Part shown: piece after piece, positions 46,857 to 57,560 of the stretch
Numbering within the stretch: position 1 is the first letter of the stretch
Layout of the letters: the number at the start of each line of letters is the position of its first letter
Origin: Cloeon dipterum
Taxonomy: Eukaryota; Arthropoda; Insecta; Ephemeroptera; Baetidae
Assembly (NCBI RefSeq): GCF_949628265.1
Contig: NC_088787.1
Location: 486,501 to 550,500 of the forward strand
Direction: 5' to 3'
Length of the DNA: 64,000 nucleotides
The notes under the pieces: generated by a model
What the model was told of the DNA's origin: nothing
The model's database searches: none
The model's input: only the letters and a program-made list of their open reading frames with translations
Position numbers and translations under genes: made by a program

Positions 46857-48937
46857 CGTTGAAATCTCCGACGTCCCCGATTTGAAATTCTCCTGGAAAA
46901 ACAGGTTTGAAACTGCGAAACCTTTGAAATCTAATTTTATTTCTCAACATTGAATTTCATGAAAAGGTTTCAAACGCTGTTGAAATCGAAATACGCCAAA
47001 AAATGTGCTCAACCACGAGAAATTTTGGAGAAAACTTGAATTTTGCAAATTTTGCATCGATCAACTGTTTATTATTGCGTCCAACAATCAAAATCAATAA
47101 TTTCCAATACTCGCCCTGCATAAATCGACCGCTTTTAATTAAAAGTAATGTTTGAACGCCATTTTTCGCTTATTATGAAACTGGAGATTTGAACGGCTGC
47201 ACCCCGCTGTTAGAGCGAATAATTTTTCTTACCTGCTGTCGCACGCGCCGCGATCTCGCAGCGACTGCGGTCCAGCTCTTTCTTTGTCTTCTTATTTTTC
47301 TCCTTTCAACGCCAACGTGAATTTTTGTTTGGCGCTTCAGCCGAGAGGAGGAGCGTCGCGGAAGCAGAATTTCGAAGGAGGAAATTTCAAGAATGGCAGC
47401 AAAAGGTACAAAGCATGCTCTCCTATTCGCAAAATCTTTTAAAAGTTTAAATTTTCTGGTGCGTTTGCTCGGCTGAACCGCAATTAAATTATTTTGAATA
47501 AAAAATTGCATTTTTCTAATTATTCCTAAATACACGTTTCAGAAGAGGAGTTTTTCTTTTTTTACAGACAGATTAAATTAATTAATATTCTTATCAGTTC
47601 GCAAATTCACGGAAACAATTTATTGCTATATTCGCCGTACGCCGCGCAAAGCAGAAAATTGAAGAAAGCGTGACAATGAGCTAAATTATCACACGACCGA
47701 GGCGAGAGAGGCTCGTTGTCTTTTATTCTGTGTGAGGGTTTGACGTTTACTTGAAAGGTCGCCCGTTTCTTTCTCAAAAGCGACCGCACGCAGGTGCGTC
47801 ATAAACGGCTCGTTGCAAGCAGCCAGAGACGCAGAGGGCGGAAATTTCGCCGAGCTTTGTGGCGCAGGCAATAAAAATATTGTTGTCTCACGAGTAAACA
47901 ACGCTGCACCCTCGGCACAAAAGATCTCTCCCTTGCCTGCTGCCACTATGTTTGGGGTCGCCTTTTATTCCGCGCTGCTGCATGCGGAAAGGCTTTGCGC
48001 ATTGTGTCAAGGAGCAGCAGGGAAGATTTCACAATCGTTCGAGGCCGCCGCCTTGCAGGTAACATAAATGCCATGTGTGCACGGAAAAGAGGCTGAAAGG
48101 AGACGCTCGCAGTCGAGAATCAACCCTCGCTCGCTCGCGACGCGTCTTTCTGCTCTCTCTGCCGCTGCACAAGCGGCAAAAATGGTAAGAATCATTTTAA
48201 AAACTTGCAATGCAGTTCCGTTCTTTTATTCCTATCTAGTTAAAACTTCAAAACCACGTCTACTAATAATTTTGAGGCGTGTTTTTCTACAAATAAATTT
48301 AGCCGCGCTAGAGCACGTTTGCTTGAAAAAAAAACACAAATTACTGGCGCAATGGTTGTGCAATCATTTTAGTAATGAAATATCGTTCGTTATTATTTTA
48401 TTAACACGGTGCGTGTGGAGTGGACATTTTTGGAACGGGCGCCGAGCCCATCTCTTCTCTTACGCGTTCAAAAGTTATCCCCGGGGCCCAAACGAGTCCC
48501 CGCATTGGCCCCTAGAGTAAGCCGCTTCCTTTTTTCCCGTTTGACCCATAGCAGCCGAGCTAGGTCGAAAAACGCGGTTTGTGACATTTCAAAATTTCAT
48601 TTTTTGGGGCCTGGCCGGGTCCTCGTTGGCCGGCGGACGGTTTTTTCTTCACCAGACCATGAAAATCAAGGTCTGCATTAAAGGAAACTTACACTTTCCG
48701 CCATTTTTTAATTTTTTCCCCTATGAAACGGTCTGATTAACATTTTGGGCCAATATTCCTCTACGACCCCATATTTTATCCGCTAAGCGCTTTTTTGGAA
48801 TTCGATGAGCTCATAATTTTCCATATAACGAATGTGCGGCTTAACAGATAGTAACGGATGCTCAAAATTTAATATAATAATAATAATGTAAAACTGTATC
48901 ACAATGATGGAATATATAACGACAAATTTATTTTCAG
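46857..48937. other. Intergenic, no supported gene
   Basis: 46.86-47.0 kb is the 5' flank of the protease gene. Further on there are short open frames on both strands (for example near 47.2-47.5 and 47.8-48.2 kb), but none shows family signatures, repeated homology or convincing splice sites. About 48.4-48.68 kb is GC-rich with words such as gcggtttgtgacattt that recur in the tandem repeats at 58 and 59.7 kb, suggesting decayed repeat sequence. The first exon of the LRR gene that follows should lie here but was not found. Confidence 0.35.
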
Positions 48938-49127
48938 CACCAGTCCGGATGGAGATGCTTGACAAAATTTCTCAACGGACAAATAAGATCCATTTAGCTG
49001 GGAGCCGCTGCTTTTGTACAAAAAAGGACACTGACAAAATATGGGCAATTCTGCCATGCTTGATCAAATCGAAATTCTACAAAAAAATGTGCTTCGGACT
49101 TTTGCCGGAAATGGTATGCAATCACGC

Positions 49128-50912
49128 CAGGCCCGGACTGGCGCCAGATTTTCTACCGGGGACTGTTCATTTTCGCGGCCCACCAAACCACCGCGACCCA
49201 CTACCCCCCCCCCGAATTTTTATATTTTTTCAAATTCACTAGTTGCATAAAATCTAAGTGTTTGAAGCCACCAACAGATGGCGCCACCGTATACTTTAGT
49301 TAAAAATTTAATTTTAAAGCATTTTCGCTGTGATTTCAGACTCAATCCTGCCACTATGCATTCCTCACTTAATATGCTTTCTTTTGACTTGCTGAAAACC
49401 AAAATCAGTTGAGCCATTCACCGTAGAACCGTTGGAAAATATTTTATAATTAAAACAAAAAGTTTTTCACGTTTCTCCGACGAATTGCTAAGGCTAAACC
49501 GATTTTTGTTTTCAGCACGTTAAAAGAAAGCATATTAAGTGAAGAATGCACAATGCCAGGATTTAGTCTGAAATCGCAGCGGAAATGCCTAAAAATTAAA
49601 TTAATTACGAAAGTATACGGTGCCGCCATCTGTTGGCGGCTTCGAAAACTGAGGATTTAGACAACTGGTCAATTAAAGGCAGCTTCTTCGGAGGATAGCG
49701 AGCTATTCATTTTTCCGTATTTCTGCAGAAATATTGTCCTGATCAGGACGTGACAGGAAGCTCATGAATTAGGGCTACAAACTAGTCGCCAAAATTAGTT
49801 GAGCAGGATATTTCTGTAGAAATTCGGAAAATTAAACAGCTATTCACTATTCACCGAGAAAGTTGCCTTTTATTTCAACCGATTTTTTTATTATACAGAT
49901 TAAACGTATTTTAGTGCGTAGTGTATAGATGAAATGAATAAAGTGACGTTAAATACATCAATAATCGACCTATTCTGGCCTTAATTTGGAAAAATCTGAT
50001 ATTTGAGTGAGGTTGCGTTGCTAAAATCTAGGTGTGTTGCTCAAAATTCACTCTTGTTAGAGGTTATTCAGAGCAATAAATATTTTTCAACAATTTTTTG
50101 TCAGATTAATCTAACCTCTTTTACCTTTTGAACGAATCAGTAAGACATACATTTTTTTCTTGAATATTGTTTAAATATTCGAATTCGAATTAAAAATAGA
50201 AATGTATGCTAGAGCACTCACATCAGCCAGACTACCAAAATCTCGGCCAGCCGCGTTGGATTTAGCCCACCAGGCACGCCAGCCGCCGGTTAAAAATTCG
50301 AAAATGCAAAAAGAAGCTTCAGATACTTAATTTGGCCGTTTGTTGGCCTATTCTCATCAAAATTTAATAAAAATGCAGTCCAAATAATGCATTGAACAGT
50401 TTCCGCTAGTTTCAAACACGCAAAGTGAATTTTACACTCTTGAAGTGGGGGCCGCCGATTCCCAGTGTCTGATCAAGCTCTCAGTTTAATTTCTTTTCCA
50501 GTATGGAAAGACGGAAAAATGATGGCTTTGATGACATTGGTTTTCCCGTTAACTCATTCCTCAACAGAAATGTGATAAATTGAATTTAATGAGGAGCGGG
50601 CCGCGAACGGTCAAAGCGGTGGGTCGCTGGGTATGCAACAAGCGTAACGAAAGTATAAACTTTATTTTTCGATTTGTTTTTAATTTTTTCCTTTATTTTT
50701 GGTATTATTTTAGCAAAACCAAAGAATTGAATTGTTAGAACTTGTGTTGCCTCCAGCCCCAGTCCCACCACGGAAAAGCCACTAAAAATACAGCCACGAA
50801 CGCGGGCCACTTGACAGTCAAAACTTGGCATTATTGGGCAGTCCGGGCGGCCCACTTGGGCCGCGGCCCACCGGGGTTTCGCCCGGTGCGCCCGATTACC
50901 AGTCCGGGCCTG
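49128..50912. mobile_element. hAT-type DNA transposon (1785 bp) inside an LRR exon
   Basis: The element starts CAGGCCCGGACTGG and ends CCAGTCCGGGCCTG, perfect 14-bp inverted repeats. It is flanked by the 8-bp duplication AATCACGC at 49120-49127 and 50913-50920. TIR sequence and TSD length are typical of hAT elements. The ends are GC-rich (GGGCCGCGGCCCACC). No transposase is readable. A foldback MITE (49262-49650) is nested inside. A decayed relative of its right end is at 24940-25010. Confidence 0.92.
49262..49650. mobile_element. Foldback MITE, second copy, nested in the hAT element
   Basis: The left arm reads CCAACAGATGGCGCCACCG and the right arm ends GCCGCCATCTGTTGG. The arms match inward (GATTTCAGACTCAATCCTGCC / GGATTTAGTCTGAAATC, GCTGAAAACC / TTTTCAGC). 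It belongs to the same family as 12715-13090. Its position within the hAT means it inserted later or travelled with it. Confidence 0.7.
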
Positions 50913-52453
50913 AATCACGCTACATGGTCCGAATCTCACTTTCAAGAGGTAAAATGCATTTTACATACTAAATTTTCCATTACATTAATTTGCAATAACT
51001 ATGTTTCAGTTCCTCAGCTGTTTGCGGTCGAACTGTCCGAACTTGGAGAGATTAACAATTGCTTACCCCTCAGGAATGAAACAACGTTCAGTTGCTTCGA
51101 TTATTCAGCTGAAGAATTTGGTCATGCTTAATATAACGAACGCTCCTTTGTCTGGAATAATGGAGATCTCACGTCGATGCGAAAAATTAAAGGGCATCGT
51201 AGCGTTTGGTAGCATAAATGACTTGACACCTTCAAGAGCTGCCCTCAGGGATGATTTTGTGAACGTCAGAATTGATTTGGCGTGGAATTCCTACGTGCTT
51301 CTGACAACTATGTTGCCAAAACGGCACCCGACATTTGAAGCTGATACGCATGAGATTGAATTAACAGTCAGACCGAAAAGAATTGGAGATGGAGAATTTC
51401 GTCTAGTAGAATGTTTTGCTGGAAAACTAACGCAAATAGACGTAAGAAATTGATTCCTTTCACTGACATTACTGAAATTAAGCATTTTTTAAAATAATTA
51501 ATTGTTTATTTTGATGTTCCAGTTGTGGTGCGCTGACCTGAAGCGTATGGACGAAATGGAAGAGTTTCCGCACCTTCCGTGCATAAAATACGCACAAAAT
51601 GAATGCGGCAAAAAATTGGGAGCAACGCACGTCTTAAGGTGTTTCATGAGAAGAAACGGACAGAGAGTCTTCGGGAGTTGACACTAGACACTATTTCCAT
51701 CAGGGAGAATTTGACCTTTGGCGAAATGTTCGGCTTCTGCCCTAATCTTGAGTCGTTGAGTTTATACAGTTGCTCTTTTTCTGGGCATGATGCACCTGTT
51801 GATGCGTTGCAACAACTGAAAAAATTTCGTTGGCACGATGTATTCGGGTGAGTAATTCACAGAACAATTGTAATCATTTTTTTCTTAATAATTTAATTCT
51901 AATTTATGCTTCTTGCGCTTGTTTTTTCATTAATCAGCCGATTTTAATTTTGAACCACGGAAATTCTCTTTGTTAGATTTTACAATTTTTAGTTAAAAAA
52001 TATTCACTGTGAGCTTGTTTTTTGCAGTCCTTAAGTATATGTTAACTTAAAATTAAAAGCAAGAAGAGAAAGGGTGGTTTCATAGTACAAATTTGATGAT
52101 TTGACATATTTTTCGTAGTTTCGTCACACATATATGTTTCAAATTGTTGCAGAGATATGAAACTTTACGATGAAGATGTAGCCTCATTTTCGAGCATTTT
52201 TTCTGCGCCACTCCTTGAAGAATTCTGCGTTGGGTTACCCAATATTGACTTGAGCGACAACGCCGCCGTCATTGCTCGGATTCACAGAAGCGAAATTTTG
52301 CGGAATCTCACGGAGTTTCGAATGAATACGTATGAAAGGCCTGGTCACTCTTCCTTTTACAGGGACAGTTTCAAAGAGTTAGATAAAGCTATTCGTTCGG
52401 TAATTTGTCCGAACACACGCTTACTGGCACATTTCTTAAACAACGTATTTTAA

Positions 52454-53460
52454 ACTTGTAATTTTGTGTCTCTTTAAAATAATAAAAACTCTGTTTGTAG
52501 GCATTAATATTTAATTTGTGAAAAATTGTGGTTTTCGGGCCTCTGAATATTAATTCACGGTGAGTGCGACGAATTGCACTCCCTTTATGCGCCTGCGAGG
52601 TATCCAAAATATCGCAATAATTGCGGCGTTTCTCACAATCAGTCAGCACGCGGAGTAAGATTTTTCAAATTCTTTTACACTTGTCGTTCGACTCACAATT
52701 ATTAAGATTTATTAAAGACTATTTTTTGAAATAAAAAAATCTTTTCCAACGTTACTACGGCGAATGGCTGAATCGATTTTGGTTATCAACACGTCAAAAA
52801 AAGGGTTCCCATCTGTTTCATTGCATCCGTGTAGTTCTAATACCATAGTCCGCTAACCGATTTGGAGATTTTTTGCACCCATAGAAAATTAAATTAATTT
52901 TTTTGCTTCGCGACGGCTACATGCGAAAAATGATTTAATTTCTGTTAAAATTCCACCGCTCATCGCATCGGCGACCACGACGCCTCATTAGACAGGTATT
53001 TGGTTCTGCTTTAACTTGCGGTACCCTGAAGACCTTTTTCAGGGTACCCCGACCTGAGATCATGTCCGAGGCCCGTTTTCATACTTTCTCTGTACAGTTT
53101 TGAGCACATTTGATGATACTCGACGGTGATTTTACACTCTTGCCTGACTTTACGATCTTTCTCAGGTGGAGCAACCTGAGGACTGTTTTTTCCGACTTCT
53201 TATCGACTTTTACCTACTCTGCAATATAATTTTTAAAATGAAAATCACGTGTTACATCAGCCGCAAGATTATTTGCGGCAGTCACGTGTTTTTTTCCCGA
53301 ATCCGTCATAATTTATGCAAGTTTGATCTGAATATTCGAAGCTTACAAAGTATTTGACAAAAAAGAGATTGGTTTTCATGTTTTTAACCGCCGAGAGAAA
53401 TATAAACCAGGTGATTTAATTAACTGCTCACACGCCGTATTCTATCATTTTTGGGTTCGT
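52454..53460. other. Intergenic with repeat fragments
   Basis: The LRR pseudogene polyadenylation signal AATAAA is near 52480. About 52715-52805 matches the inner arm of the foldback MITE. About 52920-53210 is a diverged copy, in inverted orientation, of the repeat at 55915-56160 (accctgaagacctttttcagggtacc; cgaccacgacgcctcatta). No gene is seen. Confidence 0.45.
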
Positions 53461-53794
53461 GTTTTTATGCACAGAATTGTTTTTCGCTGTTAGAGATGGA
53501 TTACAGGTCAAGATCAAAGTGACAGAGTAACCTTTTTGACCTCTTGTGCCGCTCGATTCTCTTGCGGCACGTTACATAATTATTTTTTAAAATAGCAGCA
53601 AACAGTGACGAAAATAATAATTAAAATAGGACAGTTGATTAATTTTAGCCGCATTTATGTTTTTTTAAATAATTTTTTCGTCTACCCCGGCAGCATTAAA
53701 TTTAAGAAATTTGGCTTTTTATATAGCTGCTCGGCAACACAACCATTATTTTCTTCGCAGTTTGACTCGTCGACCTTTCCTCTGCGTTGTTTGA
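53460..53794 (+). repeat. Promoter-upstream block of the Yellow gene, copied in the 1.68-kb repeats
   Basis: The block from caggtcaagatcaaagtgacag through tcttgcggcacgttacataatt to ttttcttcgcagtttgactcgtcg matches 58750-58985 and 60430-60665 in order. It ends just upstream of the TATA box at 53795. So a piece of the region upstream of this Yellow gene is present at least three times within 7 kb. Confidence 0.6.
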
Positions 53795-53828
53795 TATAAA
53801 AAGGCGCTCTTCAATAATGAGATCAGTC
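53795..53828 (+). promoter_or_regulatory. Core promoter: TATA box plus initiator
   Basis: TATAAAA at 53795-53801 is followed by TCAGTC at 53823-53828, with the initiator A (53825) exactly 30 bp from the start of TATA. This is the standard arthropod TATA-Inr spacing. A short non-coding exon (53825-53855) then ends at GTAAGA. Confidence 0.75.
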
Positions 53829-55839
53829 GAAAACAGCAGCGAATCATCAATACTGGTAAGAAATTCCTTCTCTCATTCAAATTTCGTTAGTTTCCAGCAA
53901 ATATCCTTTTTTATAGATATACTTTTGAGCAGCCTTATGTCGATTGGAAGATATCCAATTTCTTGCCACGTTGGCTACAGTCATTCGTCCTCTTTTCTTT
54001 TTACCAATTTAAATTATGGTTGCGCTTGGTTCTACATTTCACATCTTTTGACTGTATTTTTTTATTATTTAGTTTATTTTGTTGACAGTTAAAAAGGCTG
54101 GAAGGATGACTTCGTATTTCGTCGCCGCTTCCTTGCTCGGTCTTTCATCGCTGGCCATTGCCGCCAACTTCACTCAGGTCTTTGAGTGCAATGAATTGGA
54201 CTACGAGTGGCCGTCAGATCCGAAAAGGGCACAGGCCTTGCAAGATGGAACTTTCAAGCCAGAGGAATTTTATCCTGGTTACATGGCTGTCTACGGAGAA
54301 AGGATCTTCCTCAGCCTCGAGAAATTTGATGGCGTTCCGGTGACTCTGGTGACTATGCCGACGAGCAGTGCGTCCTCCGCACCCCCGAAGCTCACCCCTT
54401 TCCCCTCGTGGGACATGTATCTTAACGTAAGTTGCAAAAAATGCACCATGTTGTATGCATCGCCCCAGGGTCCGTGTTGCGATATGTGTTGGTTCCCGCT
54501 GGCGTCAAAATTTGTATTTGTTCGAATATTCACCCATTTAGAAGCTGCGCAGTAAACTTGTGTGTATCTTAAACATGCGCAGTATGTTGAAATCGCTTCG
54601 AAATCTCACAGGGAGGCTGAAACTCATCAATGCGCATGCGTAAACAAAATATAAACCTTCTGCGCAGTCTTAATTCCCACCGGGGTGCAATCTTTGATGG
54701 TTCACGCCGGCCAGAAGTCAATATGGCGTTGAAATAATGGAGGCCAATCAGGAGCGTCGAAAAAGAGGCGTGCCGACCTAATAATTTTATTCCCGCGTTT
54801 TTTTTATATTGCCATTAGCCTGATGTGCCACCTAACAGTCAATTCGCCAATTTCCAGGCTAATCAGCTGTTACTAAAAAAAATAGCAACAAAAATGTCAA
54901 ATGTTCATTGTGCTGAAGCTATTTTTCATGATTTTCCCGCCGTCCTCTACCAGACGCCATATCTGCGCGGCGCGTGAATCCTGACCCCTATAATTTTATC
55001 TATTTGAATCGCTTTTCTGGATTTTCAGTAACTCGATTCCTCATCTATTTGCAGGAATCTGGAAACTGCAGCAAGATCGAGCGGCCAGTTGGGCTGCAAG
55101 TGGACTCCGTCGGCAGGCTGTGGGTGCTCGAAGAGCGCAAATTCCGTTGCGGTGCCAAATTATGGATTTTCGACGTAAACGACAACAAAACCGAACTCAT
55201 TCATCAATTTCCAATTCACGACACCATTCACGACTTGGTGATCGACGAAACGGCCAACGAAACCTTTGCCTACATCACGCGGTGGATTGAAAAGCACATT
55301 CTCGTGTTTAGTTTGGAGAGAAATGAGTCTTGGATCGTGGACACGCCAGGAATCAACGTTTTTTCCATCGCCAAGGATCTGGAACCGAGACGGCTCTACC
55401 TCAGCAACCACCGATCCAATGAACTGTATTCAATTCCCATTGCCACCCTCCGCAAAGGAACTCAAACTGCAAATCCAAGACTCATCGGAAACTGGACCGA
55501 AATTAGTGCGTATAGGATGCTGATGGACAACCGCGGGACCTTGTACGCCGCCTTTTTATACGAGAATTTCACTTCCTCTTGGAACACTTCGCAGCCATTT
55601 CAGGAGGAACGTTTTTATCAAGTATGCGGTTTCAATTTAAAATAACATTTGAGATCATTTAGACTGTTGTCTTGCTTGGTTGTAGGTCGCTGGATTGAAA
55701 TTTGTTTGGCCCTTTACTTTTGCCCTGGACCAAAACGGCACCCTTTGGATGACGGTCTTTGATAAAAATAGAAAGCCAAAATACAGGCTTTTGAAGGCTG
55801 CGCTCGGCGCGAAATCGTATACCTTCAAGGATTCACCAG
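53825..55839 (+). CDS. Secreted Yellow/MRJP-family protein, last exon not identified
   Basis: The 5' UTR exon is 53825-53855; coding exons are 54089-54426 (ATG at 54106), 55055-55621 and 55686-55839, with phases 0, 0, 1. The start MTSYFVAASLLGLSSLAIAA is a signal peptide. Yellow/MRJP signatures follow: VFECNELDYEWPS, MAVYGERIFLSL, VGLQVDSVGRLWVLE, IHDLVIDE and PFTFALDQNGTLWMTVFD. About 347 residues are visible. The exon at 55686-55839 matches the left-edge exon 19-154. After its GTAAGT donor no clear terminal exon is found; reading through would add about 33 residues before a stop at 55937. An EGF exon, as in the gene at 40737, is not seen. A possible NRF1-like TGCGCATGCG lies in intron 2 near 54630. 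Confidence 0.8.
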
Positions 55840-57560
55840 GTAAGTTTCCTTCTTCGTCTCTCAAGTCCGTCAAGGCGTTGAAATTGACCATATATGCATG
55901 GGTGGCGGCAAAAAAGTCCTCAGGTCATACAACCTGAAGATGGTCAAAATTTTGGTTGAGTATCGTATACAATACGCTCGAAACTCCAGAAAAAGTATTA
56001 AGGACTGGCTTGTGAGCGGATTTCAGGTCAGAGAACCCTGAAAAAGGTCGTTAAGGTGTCTTAAGTAAAAGTTAAATCGAATACCTGTCTGATGAGGGCT
56101 CGTGGTTGAAGATTCGATGAGCGGACGAATTTAAATAAAATTAAAAGCTATTTTCGAGTTCACACATTGCAGAGAAAAAAATGAATAAAAATTAAATTTT
56201 AATTTTTCTGTTGGCTCGAAATATCTGTAAATTTGTATCAAGACTAGCGGTGGTCTTGTGCGTATGTCTGTGTCGGTAAAACTCGTTAAGTTTGCTCCGT
56301 TCGGAAAAAATGGCGATTTTTGGATTATCAATTTTATTACGAAGAAAGTGCCAAAAAATGTTTTTCAAAGTTAAAATTCTTACTCCTCGGATTTTGATCA
56401 AATCGGCTCTAATTTGGTATCGAAATGTTCCCAGACAAATTTTGCGTTAATATTTATTCTTCAATCGCGATAAATGGCGACCGGAATAAAAATTTTGACT
56501 TTTTGAAAATTCAGCTGTAAAAAAAATTAGAAAAATTGACTAATTCTGGAAAGCTACAAATGGGCGGACGTTTCTTAGTAAGGGGTAAGATTATGGTTAC
56601 TTAAACTCGGTTCCATAGGGTCTCCCTTGGGCCTCGAAAACAAATGTTTGAAATATCAGAAATCGCGTTTCTCAATTAAAAAAAAATAACAACCCTGTTG
56701 CTATTGGCTGAAGAGTGGAAAACTTTATTTTTTCAAGACTCTCACTTTGAAATTCTGCGTCTTTAAGGTCCGATTGTTGCTGTCGGCCGCAAACGTCCTC
56801 AAATTTGCGCTATTTTATATTGTGTTTCGTTTATTCTTTTAATTCATTTATATATGTACTGTACCTAAATAGAATGCTCCAGTTCGTGTCTCGAGATTGG
56901 AACCGCCTAAGGTCGGGAGTGTCCTTTGCAAGGTTGGATGGAAGGGCGAAAACAGCGATACACCCTGGCTGCGTCCACGGCACCTGCGAGCAACCCTGAG
57001 AGTGCACCTGCCTTCCCAAATTCCATGCAAAGTGATTTAGGCTGGGGAAGAGATTTTAGTTGGATATTAAATGTTTCCTGGGAAATTATCTGCGAGTTTT
57101 ACTTTTCACCGACGTCCTGAAAATCAGAAGTTTTAATTTTTATCGCGAATTTTCCGGTCAATCAACTCTTTTAGCAGTTAATTGTTGAAAAGTGGTTTTG
57201 TTAACAATCAAATCTACGCTCGACCTGCCTCAAGTAGGTTGTTTATGTAATAAGAACGAGCTAATCCGCCAAAATAAAGGCATAAATTTAAATAATTGGC
57301 TTCGGACTCGCAGAGATTGCCGTAAGAAAACCGGTTTGGCGGTCAACAGACTTGTCTCGCCGAGAGTGAAAGAAAAGGCGCGTGCTCAGCTGCATTTATT
57401 TCTTTATACGCTTTTTACGAGCTGAATAAACGTTATCTTCCGTTCGCACGCGCTATTTGACGCTTCTTTTCTCTCGCCTCAAAGAATTAAAATTAATGCG
57501 TCACTCATTTTGGGTTTCGGACAAGAACCAGTCCCCAAAGAACCGCACTTTTTCTATTTC
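55815..57560 (+). repeat. Inverted duplicate of 25500-27010
   Basis: It begins within the Yellow exon (residues GAKSYTFKD), runs through its intron (aaggcgttgaaattgaccatatatgca; cgtttcttagtaaggggtaag) and ends near gacaagaaccagtccccaaag. 56858-57130 is extra compared with the other copy and matches 530-760. Part of 55915-56160 is also found near 52920-53210, so at least part of this is an interspersed repeat. Confidence 0.7.

Larger units (their letters stand above)
48938..52453 (+). pseudogene. Diverged LRR-family gene split by a hAT transposon
   Basis: Exon 2 runs 48938-49127, is interrupted by the transposon 49128-50912 plus its target duplication, and resumes 50921-50948. The two pieces (190 + 28 nt) join in frame and give the family's phase 1 to phase 0 exon. 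Exons 51010-51441, 51523-51847 and 52153-52453 follow with phases 0, 0, 2 as in the family. LRR text is clear (CPNLERLTIAYP, ESLRELTLD, CPNLESLSLYSC, RNLTEFRM). Exon 4 lacks one base in the A run near 51610, which shifts the frame. Exon 1 was not found. Sequence similarity to the cluster at 2.8-40.3 kb is low, so this is an older relative; with two disablements it is a pseudogene. Confidence 0.8.

Noticed and set aside
47173..48210. Several short ORFs upstream of the protease gene
   Set aside because: None shows recognisable protein motifs, family relationship or splice-consistent extension; they look like chance ORFs in GC-richer DNA.
56805..57120. EGF-like text (GCVHGTCEQP, ECTC) as a last exon of the Yellow gene at 53825
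   Set aside because: The frame has a TGA in the middle and shifts upstream, the acceptor is weak, and the block is missing from the inverted copy at 25.9 kb and present at 530-760, so it behaves as a repeat.
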